Source: Sandaracinaceae bacterium (GTDB lineage Bacteria > Myxococcota_A > Polyangia > Polyangiales > Sandaracinaceae). Taken from it: a stretch of 64,000 nucleotides of DNA. The notes beneath the pieces are model-generated. The model was not told where the DNA came from, did no database searches, and saw nothing but the letters and a program-made list of their open reading frames with translations. Shown here piece after piece: positions 32,824-41,246 of the stretch (within the stretch, counting starts at the first letter, position 1; the number at the start of each line of letters is the position of its first letter). The stretch is taken from positions 62,001 to 126,000 of the forward strand of contig JAHBWG010000010.1 of assembly GCA_019637095.1 (NCBI GenBank), in the 5' to 3' direction. The position numbers and the translations under genes were made by a program.

Positions 32824-34545
32824 ATGAACGTTCGTAGGGACGGAGGGCCGTTGGATCCAGACCCTACACCGACGCCGCCACGCCACGCGCAGATCGGCGC
32901 GAAGTACCGCATCCTCGGCGTCGCCGATCGCGGCGCCGGAACGATTCTCTACGAAGCAAAGAACGTTCACACCGATCGGCCGCTCTACGTCGAGCTGCTC
33001 GACGTGCCGGACGACGGCGCGCGCGAGCGCTTCCTCCACGAGGCGGAGATCGCCGCGCAGCTCACACACGGGAACATCGTCACCGTGTACGACATGGGGC
33101 GGACCCGCTCGGGCTCGCTGTACGTGGTGCAGGAGCGGGTCGAGGGGGAGCTCCTGTCCCACTACGTCGAGCGCGCAGGCCGGCTGAAGCTGACGGAAGC
33201 GGCCGAGATCGCGCTCGCGCTGATGGACGCCCTCTCGGTCGCGCACGCGGCCGGCATCGTGCACGGGAGCGTCACGACCGATCACGTCCGCATGGTCCCC
33301 TTGAGCCCGCACCGCCGCGTGCCGAAGCTGCTCGATCTCGGGCTGGCGTGGGAGCTCGGGCGCGAGGGGATCACGCGCCTCACCGTCGGCGTCCGCCCCG
33401 ACGGCCGGCCGCCGCTCGTGGCGCCCGAGGTGCTCGTCCACGATCGCGTCGCGGACCCGCGCGTCGACGTGTGGGGGATGTCGGCGCTTCTGTTCCACTG
33501 CCTGACCGGGCGGCTCCCGTTCGAGGCGCGGAGCCCCCGCACCTTGACCCGCCAGCTGCTTAGGATGCAGGCGCCGCTCGCCTCGTCGTTCCACCCCGGC
33601 ATCCACCCGCGGGTCGACGCGTTCCTCGAGCGCGGCCTCGCGCGCGATCCCGCCGAGCGCTTCGCGGACATGCACGACGCCCGCCTCGAGCTCGCGGCCC
33701 TCGTCCGCGAGGTCGGTGACGCGACCGTGGAGTGGGAGGAGCGACCCACCGACACCTACCGCTCACCGTCGGTGGAGACGAGCGCGGTAGCCGCCTTGCC
33801 GCTGCGGCTCGGCATGCTCGTCCCGACGCAGATCGTCGCTGCCTCGACCGAGGCCGCCGCGGACGCGCTCCGCGCCGCGCTCGGGGAGCGCACCGACGTG
33901 ATCGGCTTCGCGACCTACGCCGGCCTCGTCGAGGCGCTCGCCGAGGGGGAGATCGATCTCGCATGCCTCCCGCCCGTCGCGTACGTGCGGGCGCGCCTCG
34001 CCGCCGAGGTGCAGCTCCTCTTGTCGGTGGAGCGCTCCGGTCGGCTCGGCTACGCCTCGGCGCTCCTCGGGCGCAGAGGCGTCGTCGAGAGCATCGAGGA
34101 CGTGCGCGGCAAGCGCGCGGCGTGGGTCGACAAGTGGTCGGCGGCCGGGTACCTCGCCCCGCGCGCGCTGCTCCGCGAGCGGGGCATCGACGCGGACGCG
34201 GAGCTCGCCTCGCAGGGCTTCCTCGGGAGCTACGACGCGGTGCTCGAGGCGCTCTCGGATGGCAGCGCCCAGGTCGGCGCCGCGTACTGCGCGCTCGGCT
34301 CGCGCGGTCGCCTGAAGCGGACGGCGTGGACCCGCGATCATCCGGTCGTGGTGCTCGGGGTGCGCGGCCCGATCCCGAGCGAGGCGATCTGCGCCCGGCC
34401 CGGGCTCGCGGTCGGAACGGCGATGCGCACGATCCGGGGCCTCACGGATCCGGCGCGCTCCGAGGCGTTCCGCCGGCTCCTCGACGCGTCTCGCTTCGTG
34501 GTGGCCGATCCGAAGGCCTACGACGCGCTCGGCGACGCGTTCTGA
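32824..34545 (+). CDS. Probable Ser/Thr pseudokinase fused to a PhnD-like substrate-binding domain
   Basis: 573 residues from ATG 32824. The N-terminal half (about 25-295) aligns with Hanks-type kinases: AQLTHGNIV, LLDLGLAWE (DLG at 171-173), APEVL at 200-204, DVWGMSALLFHCLTGRLPF. Key catalytic residues are absent: the VAIK lysine position reads E57 (YVELL), and the HRD-x-K-xx-N loop reads VHGSVTTDHV (H147, then Gly and Ser for Arg-Asp; no Lys or Asn). The second half (about 322-573) matches the phosphonate/phosphite-binding PhnD family (PLRLGMLVPT; FATYAGLVEALAEGEIDLACLPPVAYVRA; ESIEDVRGKRAAWVDKWSAAGYLAPRALL). There is no signal peptide or membrane segment, so both halves appear cytoplasmic. 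It follows the BamB-like gene by 59 bp. Confidence 0.8.
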   Translation: MNVRRDGGPLDPDPTPTPPRHAQIGAKYRILGVADRGAGTILYEAKNVHTDRPLYVELLDVPDDGARERFLHEAEIAAQLTHGNIVTVYDMGRTRSGSLYVVQERVEGELLSHYVERAGRLKLTEAAEIALALMDALSVAHAAGIVHGSVTTDHVRMVPLSPHRRVPKLLDLGLAWELGREGITRLTVGVRPDGRPPLVAPEVLVHDRVADPRVDVWGMSALLFHCLTGRLPFEARSPRTLTRQLLRMQAPLASSFHPGIHPRVDAFLERGLARDPAERFADMHDARLELAALVREVGDATVEWEERPTDTYRSPSVETSAVAALPLRLGMLVPTQIVAASTEAAADALRAALGERTDVIGFATYAGLVEALAEGEIDLACLPPVAYVRARLAAEVQLLLSVERSGRLGYASALLGRRGVVESIEDVRGKRAAWVDKWSAAGYLAPRALLRERGIDADAELASQGFLGSYDAVLEALSDGSAQVGAAYCALGSRGRLKRTAWTRDHPVVVLGVRGPIPSEAICARPGLAVGTAMRTIRGLTDPARSEAFRRLLDASRFVVADPKAYDALGDAF

Positions 34546-34559
34546 GCGAGGCGCCGGGG

Positions 34560-34575
34560 GAGGGCGGCAGCCCTC
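34560..34575. terminator. Candidate hairpin between convergent genes
   Basis: GAGGGC (34560-34565) and GCCCTC (34570-34575) form a 6-bp stem with a 4-base loop, between stops at 34545 (plus) and 34596 (minus). No T tract follows. Confidence 0.3.
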
Positions 34576-34595
34576 GAAGAGGCTCGATGAGACCT

Positions 34596-36341
34596 TCAGC
34601 CCCGGCTCTCGCTGCGCGTCTCGGGCTCGTCGTTCGCCCGGGGCGCGATACTGGCGCGCGCGAGCAGCGCACGGCCGCCCTCGGCGCGCGATCCGGAGCG
34701 ACTCCGTCCGCCGGGCATCTCGGGCAGATCGACGAGCACGACGTCGATCTCGCGCGTGTGGGCGGTCTGCGCGAACTCGTGGATGAGCTCGAGCACGTCC
34801 GGGTGGATGCGGCTCGTGAGGCTGCCGTCGAGCACGACGGAGGAGCCGTTCGGGAGCTCGTGCAGGACGCGGCTCACGGAGGCGCGGTTGAGGAAGGAGA
34901 GATCCTCGCTGAGCTGGATCACGATGGTCGGGTGCTCGCGATCACCGGACGACTCCAGCCGGTGCACGAAGTACGCGGTGCTCAGGTTCGCGCGCAGGAT
35001 GAAGAAGAGGGCGACCACCATCCCGACGCCCACCCCCTTGAGCAGATCCAGGAAGAGCACCGCGACGATCGTCGCGAGGAACGGCGCCCAGAGCTCCGCT
35101 CCTTGCTTGAACATCTTCTTGAAGAGCTCGATCCGCGCGAGCTTGTAGCCGACGTGCAGGAGGATCGCGGCGAGCGCCGCGAGCGGCACGAGGTTCATCG
35201 CGAACGCGAGCGCGACGACCGCGACGAGCAGCCACGCGCCGTGGAGGATCGCCGAGGTGCGCGAGCGCGCGCCGGCCTGGATGTTCGCCGAGCCGCGCAC
35301 GATCACGGCGGTGAGCGGCAGCCCGCCGAGCAGCCCGCTCACCATGTTCCCGACCCCCTGCGCCACGAGCTCGCGGTTGGTCGGCGTGCTGCGCTTGTAC
35401 GGATCGAGCTTGTCCATCGCCTCGATGCACAGGAGCGTCTCGATGCTCGCGACGGCCGCCAGGGTCAGCGCCACCGTGAGGACGGCGCCGTCGGTGATCC
35501 GCGAGAAGTCGGGGAAGCTGATCTCGCGCCAGAGCTCGCCGACGCCGCCCTCGGGCAGCCGCACGAGGTGATCGCCGGAGAGCACCCAACCCGGAACGAT
35601 CGAGGCGAAGGCGAGGTTGGCGAGGACGCCGAACGCGACGACGATCAGCGGCCCGGGCAGCCACCGCAGCTTCTTGAGCGCCGGCACCTGCTCCCACACG
35701 ATGAGCAGGACCACTCCGATCAACGCGATCGCGAGCGCGCCCGGGCTCAGGTGCGAGAGGCCGAGCTGGATCTGATCGATGGGCCCGGCCTGGCCCTGAC
35801 GCAGCAGGGTCAGATCACCCTCGAAGTCGCGGTCCCAGCCGAGCGCGTGCGGGATCTGCTTCATGATCAGGATGATCCCGATCGCCGCGAGCATCCCCTT
35901 GATGACGGAGGATGGGAAGTAGTAGGCGAACACGCCGGCGCGCACGAGCCCGAAGACCACCTGGACGGCGCCGGACAGGAACACGGCGAGCAGGAACGCC
36001 TCCCAGCCGATGCTCGCGATGGCCGCGACACAGATGGCGGTCAGGCCGGCCGCCGGGCCGCTGACCGCGGTCGGCGACCCGCTCAGCACGCCGACGAGCA
36101 GGCCGCCGACGATCCCCGCGATCAGCCCGGAGAGCGGCGGCGCGTCCGAGGCGACGGCGATGCCGAGGCAGAGCGGGAGCGCGACGAGGAACACGACGAC
36201 CGACGCGGGCACGTCGAACTTGAGGTTCTTCTTCCAGTCGCCGGTCGGCTCGAGCTCGGCGAGCGCCGGCGGCGGGACCGACGCGCGGACCGTCTTGCGG
36301 TGGGTCGCGCTCTCGGCGCCCGGGTCGTCGTCCTCGTGCAT
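34596..36341 (-). CDS. SulP/SLC26-type anion transporter with C-terminal STAS-like domain
   Basis: 581 residues from ATG 36341, preceded by AGGACGAG. Ten or more membrane segments carry the SulP landmarks: VASDAPPLSGLIAGIVGG, then SGPAAGLTAICVAAI, SSVIKGMLAAIG, and AVASIETLLCIEAMDKLDP followed by RSTPTNRELVAQGVGN. The cytoplasmic end (about 475-560) has STAS-like alternation (VVLDGSLTSRIHPDVLELIHEF). The family exchanges sulfate, bicarbonate or other anions with sodium or protons; the subtype here resembles the putative bicarbonate/sulfate group, but a substrate cannot be assigned. No carbonic anhydrase gene adjoins it. Confidence 0.88.
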   Translation of the reverse strand: MHEDDDPGAESATHRKTVRASVPPPALAELEPTGDWKKNLKFDVPASVVVFLVALPLCLGIAVASDAPPLSGLIAGIVGGLLVGVLSGSPTAVSGPAAGLTAICVAAIASIGWEAFLLAVFLSGAVQVVFGLVRAGVFAYYFPSSVIKGMLAAIGIILIMKQIPHALGWDRDFEGDLTLLRQGQAGPIDQIQLGLSHLSPGALAIALIGVVLLIVWEQVPALKKLRWLPGPLIVVAFGVLANLAFASIVPGWVLSGDHLVRLPEGGVGELWREISFPDFSRITDGAVLTVALTLAAVASIETLLCIEAMDKLDPYKRSTPTNRELVAQGVGNMVSGLLGGLPLTAVIVRGSANIQAGARSRTSAILHGAWLLVAVVALAFAMNLVPLAALAAILLHVGYKLARIELFKKMFKQGAELWAPFLATIVAVLFLDLLKGVGVGMVVALFFILRANLSTAYFVHRLESSGDREHPTIVIQLSEDLSFLNRASVSRVLHELPNGSSVVLDGSLTSRIHPDVLELIHEFAQTAHTREIDVVLVDLPEMPGGRSRSGSRAEGGRALLARASIAPRANDEPETRSESRG

Positions 36342-36484
36342 CCGGACTCGTCCTGTAGGCCGCACGACACGTCGAGTCAACGACGCGCACGCCCCGGACC
36401 CAGGCCACTAGATGCCAGAAGATGGATTATGTAAACTAGTAATCGGGAGGCCGCCGCACCGGGGCGTGGACGGCCCGCGCGGCC

Positions 36485-39400
36485 TCAGCGCGACTCGCCC
36501 GGGTCGTGCGCCTCGCCGTCCTCGGGCGGCGGCGGCAGCGCGACGCCGAGCTCGAGGCCGAGCTCGCGCGCCGTGGCCGCGAGCCGGTTCTGGCTGGCGG
36601 GGACGCCCTCGGCGTGGCGGAGCGCTTCGCGCAGGACCTCGCGCGCCTCGTCGCTCCGCCGGTTCGCGTGCAGCGTCCGCGCGAGGCCCGCCGCGGCGGC
36701 GCTGTGGCCCGGGTACGCGCGGAGCGCGCGGCGGAGCATCAGCGCCGCGCAGCCGCCGTTGCCGCCGCGCAGGCACCGCTCGCCGATCTCGTACGCGGTC
36801 TCCGCCTGCGCCCGGCGCCCGCGCACCGCGAGCGTCCCGAGCCGCCGCGCCGCCTCGCGATCGCCCGCCGCGAACGCGCAGCCCTGCGCGTGGAACGCGA
36901 CCTCGTCCTCGTCCCGCGCGAGCGCGTCGACCTCGGCAGGCGCCTCGCGGAGCGCGCTGCACGGCCCGCGCAGCTCGCGCTCGACGTAGTCGAGGAGCCC
37001 GCGGTCCGACGCGACGCCGGACCGCCGCGCGAGGTCGGCGGCGACCCGGAGCGCGTCGGGCTCGCCGACGGCGAGGCTCGCGCGCAGCAGCGGCGCGACC
37101 TCGGACGGCAGCGTGGCCCGCGCGGCGGCGCGCGACAGCGCGGTGCGCGGCCAGCCCTGGCTCGTGCGCAGCAAGTCCGCGCGCAGCGCGGCGCGGGGCT
37201 CGCGCGAGGCGTCCCACGCGCCGAGCGCGCCGGTCACGTCGCCGCGCGCCTCGGCGAGCGCCCCGTCGACCCACGCACGCGCCGCGGGGTCGAGGCCGAG
37301 CCCGTCGAGCGACGCCGCGAGCCGCGACAGCGCGTGCGGGCGGCTCACCGTCGCGGCGACGCGGCGCACGAGCGCCTCGGCGAGCCCGTTGCCCTCCCAC
37401 GCGCCCTCGCCCGCCCACCACGGGACCTCCCGCAGCGCGTGGTCGAGGTCCGGCGCCGCGACCCGCGCGGACTGCGGCGTCGCCGCGAGCTCGAACTCGA
37501 GCAGCGGCCGGTCGTCGCGGATCGACGGCGCGCCCGCACCGAGCGCGCGGGCCGACGCGGAGTCGAGCTCCATCGTGCGGAGCAGATCGAGCCGAGCGCC
37601 GAGGTGCAGCGGTCGCAGCGTGTCCGAGAGACGCGCGAGGCGCGCGTCGAGGCGCGCGTCGAACCGCACCGGCCGCGAGGAGGCGACGAACACGAGGCTC
37701 GTGCCCTCGGCGATGAAGCCCGACACGTGCGTGAACTCGTCGGTGAGCGTCCGGACGACGGCGCGGATCTGTCGCAGGTGGATGCGGAACAGGTTGATCC
37801 AGACGACCAGCACGCCGCCGTCGGTGAGCGCGTGGCGCGCCTCGGCGAAGAACTCGCGCGTGTAGAGCGCGCTCGAGCCGGCGAGCCACGGATGCGACGG
37901 CTGCGAGACGATCGCGTCGTAGGTGCCTGCGGGGGCCAGCGCGAGCCGGTTGCGCGCGTCGTCGATCGCGAGGCGCGCGCGGGGGTCGTCGAGCGGGAAC
38001 GGGACCCTGCGCGCCTGGTGCATCATGCGCGCGGCGTCCACCACCGCCGCCTCGAGCTCGACGACGTCGACCTGCTCGAAGCCGCCGGCGAGCAACAAGC
38101 GCGTGGTGTGCCCGCCGCCGAGGCCGATCGCCATCGCGCGGCCCGTGCGCTCGGGGAACAGCACCGCGGCGCCGCCGAGCAGCCCGACCTCCGCGCCGAA
38201 GCCGGGATCCGTGGCGCGAAAGCCCGACTCCGGGCGCCCGTCGTTCGAGAGGCCGAGCCCGTTGCCCATCCGCTCCACGGTGACCGTCGAGGCGCGCCCC
38301 TCCCGCAAGAAGACCACCGGCTCCCGCCACGACGGCCCCGGCCCCTCGAGCATGGCGCGCAGGGGGTCGTTCGACACGTGCAGTAAGAAAGGTAGGTTGA
38401 CGGTCGGCCCGGTGAGGAGCAGGCCGACGCCGAGCGCGAGCGGCAGCGTGAGCGCGACGGCGCGCACCGCCGGCGCCTGCGCCAGCATCCCGCGGCGGAG
38501 CGCGAGCCCGGCGACGACGAGGTGCACGAGCGCGACGAGCAAGAGCGACGCGTCCACCCCGAGCCACGGGACGAGCAGGAACCCGGCGCCGAGCGACCCG
38601 ATCAGCGCGCCTACGGTGTTGGCGGCGAGCAGGCGCCCGGTGCCGGACGCGGGCTCGTCGCCTCGCCCTTCGGCCATCGCCCAGACGAGCGGCAGCCCGG
38701 TGCCCGACACGATGGCGAGCGGCAAGAGGAGCAGCGCGGCGACGAGCAGCATCGTAGTCGGCCGGTGCGGCACGAACGACAGCTCGCCCGCGAGCAGGGG
38801 CAAGAGCCGCACGAGGTGGGGCACGGCGAACATCGCGACGACGATGAGCGCCGCCGCGAGCGCCTGGGTCGCGCCGAGCGCGAGCGCCGGGCGCGTGCGG
38901 CGCGCGAGCCAGCGCCCTACGAGGGCGCCGACCGCGATGCCCGTCAGGTAGCAGACGAGCATGCTGGCGAACGCCTGCGTCGTCGCGTGCATCACGGTGC
39001 GCAGGACCCGCGTCCAGAGCACCTCCGCGGCGAGCGCGGCGAGCCCCGTGCCGAGCGCGAGGCTCGCGACGAGCGCAGGATGGACCGGCGCGGCGCCCTC
39101 CTCCTCGGGCTGCGCGGGCGTCGGTGCGGCGGCGGGTGCGTCGTCGGCGCCGACCACCCGTACCCGGCCGTACGCGATCACCGCGAGCGCCGCCGCGACG
39201 AGGCTCGCGATCGCCGCCACGTAGACCGTGCTCGTCGCGCCAGCGCGCGGGATCGCGTAGAGCCCCGCGACGCCCGCCCCCGCCATCGCGCCGAGCGTGT
39301 TGATCGCGTAGAGCCCGGTCACGCCGCGCGCCCACTCGGCGCGGCCTCCCACGAGCAACGCGACGACCGGCAGCGTCGCGCCCATCAAGAGCGTCGGCGG

Positions 39401-39775
39401 CACGAGCAGCGCGAGCGCGAGCGCGAGCCGGACGGCCGACAGCGTCGCGCTCGAGGCGTCCGCCCCCACGGCCGCGTATGCCGCCCCGGTCCACGGCACG
39501 AGCCAGGGCGAGGCCGCGGCGTAGATCGCGATGATCCCCTCGAGCACGGCGTAGACGTAGGCGGGGCGCCGCACGCGGCCGGCGTATCGCGCCGCGGCCC
39601 AGCTCCCGAGGCCGAGCCCGAGGAAGAACGCGGCGAGCACGGTCGCCACCGCGAGATCGCCGACGCCGAACACCCGGTGCAGCATCCGGGTCCAGCTCAT
39701 CTCGTAGACCAGCGCGGCGAAGCCGGAGAGCAGGAGCGCGAGGTGGAGCGCCGCGCGGCGGGACCATTGGATCAC
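36485..39775 (-). CDS. Fused membrane/spermidine-synthase-like protein with C-terminal TPR region
   Basis: About 1096 residues from GTG 39775 (TTG 39814 would add 13). The N-terminal half has many membrane segments with the same landmarks as 6316-8937: LLSGFAALVYEMSWTRMLHRVFG and FFLGLGLGSWAAARYAGR. The middle is the methyltransferase-fold domain: LGGGHTTR (glycine loop), VVELEAAVVD, DDARNRLA, DAIVSQPSHPW. As in the split pair the catalytic Asp motif of true spermidine synthase is replaced, here by SQPS, so aminopropyl transfer is doubtful. The C-terminal 300 residues are helical TPR-like. Everything carried by two genes at 4178-8937 is in one polypeptide here. Confidence 0.8.
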   Translation of the reverse strand: MIQWSRRAALHLALLLSGFAALVYEMSWTRMLHRVFGVGDLAVATVLAAFFLGLGLGSWAAARYAGRVRRPAYVYAVLEGIIAIYAAASPWLVPWTGAAYAAVGADASSATLSAVRLALALALLVPPTLLMGATLPVVALLVGGRAEWARGVTGLYAINTLGAMAGAGVAGLYAIPRAGATSTVYVAAIASLVAAALAVIAYGRVRVVGADDAPAAAPTPAQPEEEGAAPVHPALVASLALGTGLAALAAEVLWTRVLRTVMHATTQAFASMLVCYLTGIAVGALVGRWLARRTRPALALGATQALAAALIVVAMFAVPHLVRLLPLLAGELSFVPHRPTTMLLVAALLLLPLAIVSGTGLPLVWAMAEGRGDEPASGTGRLLAANTVGALIGSLGAGFLLVPWLGVDASLLLVALVHLVVAGLALRRGMLAQAPAVRAVALTLPLALGVGLLLTGPTVNLPFLLHVSNDPLRAMLEGPGPSWREPVVFLREGRASTVTVERMGNGLGLSNDGRPESGFRATDPGFGAEVGLLGGAAVLFPERTGRAMAIGLGGGHTTRLLLAGGFEQVDVVELEAAVVDAARMMHQARRVPFPLDDPRARLAIDDARNRLALAPAGTYDAIVSQPSHPWLAGSSALYTREFFAEARHALTDGGVLVVWINLFRIHLRQIRAVVRTLTDEFTHVSGFIAEGTSLVFVASSRPVRFDARLDARLARLSDTLRPLHLGARLDLLRTMELDSASARALGAGAPSIRDDRPLLEFELAATPQSARVAAPDLDHALREVPWWAGEGAWEGNGLAEALVRRVAATVSRPHALSRLAASLDGLGLDPAARAWVDGALAEARGDVTGALGAWDASREPRAALRADLLRTSQGWPRTALSRAAARATLPSEVAPLLRASLAVGEPDALRVAADLARRSGVASDRGLLDYVERELRGPCSALREAPAEVDALARDEDEVAFHAQGCAFAAGDREAARRLGTLAVRGRRAQAETAYEIGERCLRGGNGGCAALMLRRALRAYPGHSAAAAGLARTLHANRRSDEAREVLREALRHAEGVPASQNRLAATARELGLELGVALPPPPEDGEAHDPGESR

Positions 39776-39836
39776 CGGCGAGCGAGGATGCGCCTCCCCC
39801 CTCGCTCGCGTCAAAGAGATCCGCGGCGAGCTTCAC

Positions 39837-39976
39837 GGTCTGTCGATGAATCTCCCGTCGCCCCGCGGCCGATGCGGGCCGATCCGCGGCGCTGCCGCGG
39901 ATCGCCGTGCTTTCGCACGCTCCTCGCGTCGCCTTGCGGCTCGACCCCGGTGCTCGGTCCGATTCATCGACAGACG
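39837..39976. mobile_element. MITE-like element with 15-bp terminal inverted repeats
   Basis: gtctgtcgatgaatc (39838-39852) and gattcatcgacagac (39961-39975) are exact inverted copies, 108 bp apart. The flanks carry the same pentamer ttcac (39832-39836 and 39977-39981), compatible with a 5-bp target duplication. Between them lies a perfect 10-bp hairpin gatccgcggc/gccgcggatc (39881-39903, loop gct). No ORF fits inside. The right flank covers the stop codon of the regulator gene (39978-39980). It may be a non-autonomous element or a structured RNA. Confidence 0.45.
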
Positions 39977-39977
39977 T

Positions 39978-40535
39978 TCACCCCTCGCGGCCGAGCAGCA
40001 CGCGCGCGAGCGCGCGCGCGTCGACGCGCGCCTCCGACACGAGGCCGTGCAGCAGCCGGTGTCCGAGCCGCGAGAGCTCGAGGAGCTGGAGGAGCCGCTC
40101 GCGCTGGGCGCGTGCGCGGCGCGCCGAGTCGGGGGCGTCTGCGTCGAGCGGCTCGCGGTCGAGCGCCTCGAGCGCGCGCTCGAGGCTCGCGACGACCTCC
40201 TGCACCTCGACCAGCTCGCGCTGGCGGAAGACCCGGGACACCATCTTCCAGAGATCGCCCTCGGCCGTGAAGTGATCGCGGCGCGCGCCCTGGATCCACA
40301 CCTTGCGGACGGTGCCCCACGCCGACAGCTCCTTGAGCGTCATCGAGACGGCGCCAGCCGAGAGCTGCAGGCGCTCGCGCAGGTCGTGCGCGCTGAGCGG
40401 GCGCTCCGCGAGGTAGAGCACGGTCCACACGCGGCCCATGTTCCGCTTGAACCCCCAGAACTCCATGATCCGCCCGATCGCGTCGCTGGCGATGAGCTCG
40501 CTCGTCCAGAGACGCTGTGGGGGCGAGGACGCCAT
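39978..40535 (-). CDS. GbsR/MarR-type transcriptional regulator
   Basis: 185 residues from ATG 40535. A winged helix near the N-terminus shows the GbsR pattern: DAIGRIMEFWGFKRNMGRVWTVLYLAERPLSAHDLRERL, then the recognition helix SAGAVSMTLKELSAWGTVRKVW. A basic segment and a long C-terminal helix (about 100-185, leucine/arginine-rich) likely mediate dimerisation. Members bind DNA near osmolyte genes, but none adjoins it. It is divergent from the metzincin-like protease gene, 69 bp away, which is its most obvious target. Confidence 0.82.
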   Translation of the reverse strand: MASSPPQRLWTSELIASDAIGRIMEFWGFKRNMGRVWTVLYLAERPLSAHDLRERLQLSAGAVSMTLKELSAWGTVRKVWIQGARRDHFTAEGDLWKMVSRVFRQRELVEVQEVVASLERALEALDREPLDADAPDSARRARAQRERLLQLLELSRLGHRLLHGLVSEARVDARALARVLLGREG

Positions 40536-40604
40536 CGACGAACCGTCGCGCCCGTTGCCCGGCGCGGTCAAGCACGTAGCCTTCACGGTGTGGTCTCGAT
40601 CCGC

Positions 40605-41246
40605 ATGCGTCGCACCGCCCTCGCCCTCGCTCTCGCTCCGCTCGCCGCCGCGACGGCGCTCGGCCAGCCGACGCCGCGCCCGACGACCACCCTCCCCCTC
40701 GCCGTGACCACGGCGCTCGAGGGCGACGCCCCCGTCGTGGACGACGCGTGGATCGACGCGCAGCTCGAGCAGGCGAACCTCCTGTTCGCGCCGCACGGCG
40801 TGGCGTTCGTGGTCGTCGAGCGGCACACGATGCCCGAGCGCCACGCGCGGCTCGAGAACCGCCGCGACCGTCACCTGCTCGGTCATCGCCTCCACCGCCA
40901 GCGCGTCGACGCCTTCTTCGTGCGCTCGCTGCGCGACGTCGACGAGCCCGACCGGATGCGGCAGGGCGTCCACTGGCGGCCTCGCGGCGAGGGGTACGAC
41001 CCGCGCGCGCACTACGTCATCGTCAGCTCGATCGCGGGGCCGACCGTGCTCGCACACGAGCTCGGTCACTACTTCGGCAACGGCCACTCGGACGTGCCGG
41101 GCAACGTCATGAGCTACGAGCGCGGCGACCGCCCGCCGTTCTTCGACGCGGCCCAAGGGGCGCGCATCCGCGGCTCGCTCCGGCGGTTCCTCGAGCGCGG
41201 CGAGCTCGTCGCTGCGGACGGAGTCAGTCCCGGACCCGCTCGATGA
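40605..41246 (+). CDS. Small secreted metzincin-like zinc metalloprotease
   Basis: 213 residues from ATG 40605. A signal peptide (ALALALAPLAAATALG) is cut near residue 20. The zinc motif is complete: HELGHYFGNGH at 151-161, that is HExxHxxGxxH, followed by a methionine-turn-like M169 in NVMSYE. This is the metzincin signature. Residues between the signal and the zinc site (about 25-145) are not a recognised propeptide. The extracytoplasmic location suggests a secreted protease. Its 3' end overlaps the convergent lipoprotein gene by 23 bp. Confidence 0.8.
   Translation: MRRTALALALAPLAAATALGQPTPRPTTTLPLAVTTALEGDAPVVDDAWIDAQLEQANLLFAPHGVAFVVVERHTMPERHARLENRRDRHLLGHRLHRQRVDAFFVRSLRDVDEPDRMRQGVHWRPRGEGYDPRAHYVIVSSIAGPTVLAHELGHYFGNGHSDVPGNVMSYERGDRPPFFDAAQGARIRGSLRRFLERGELVAADGVSPGPAR

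Noticed and set aside
36354-36380. TTGACT-N17-TACAGG upstream of the SulP gene as a promoter
   Set aside because: It would place the transcript start at or inside the ribosome-binding region only a few bases before the ATG. The -10 is weak and the TTGACT also reads as a TTG start of the frame.
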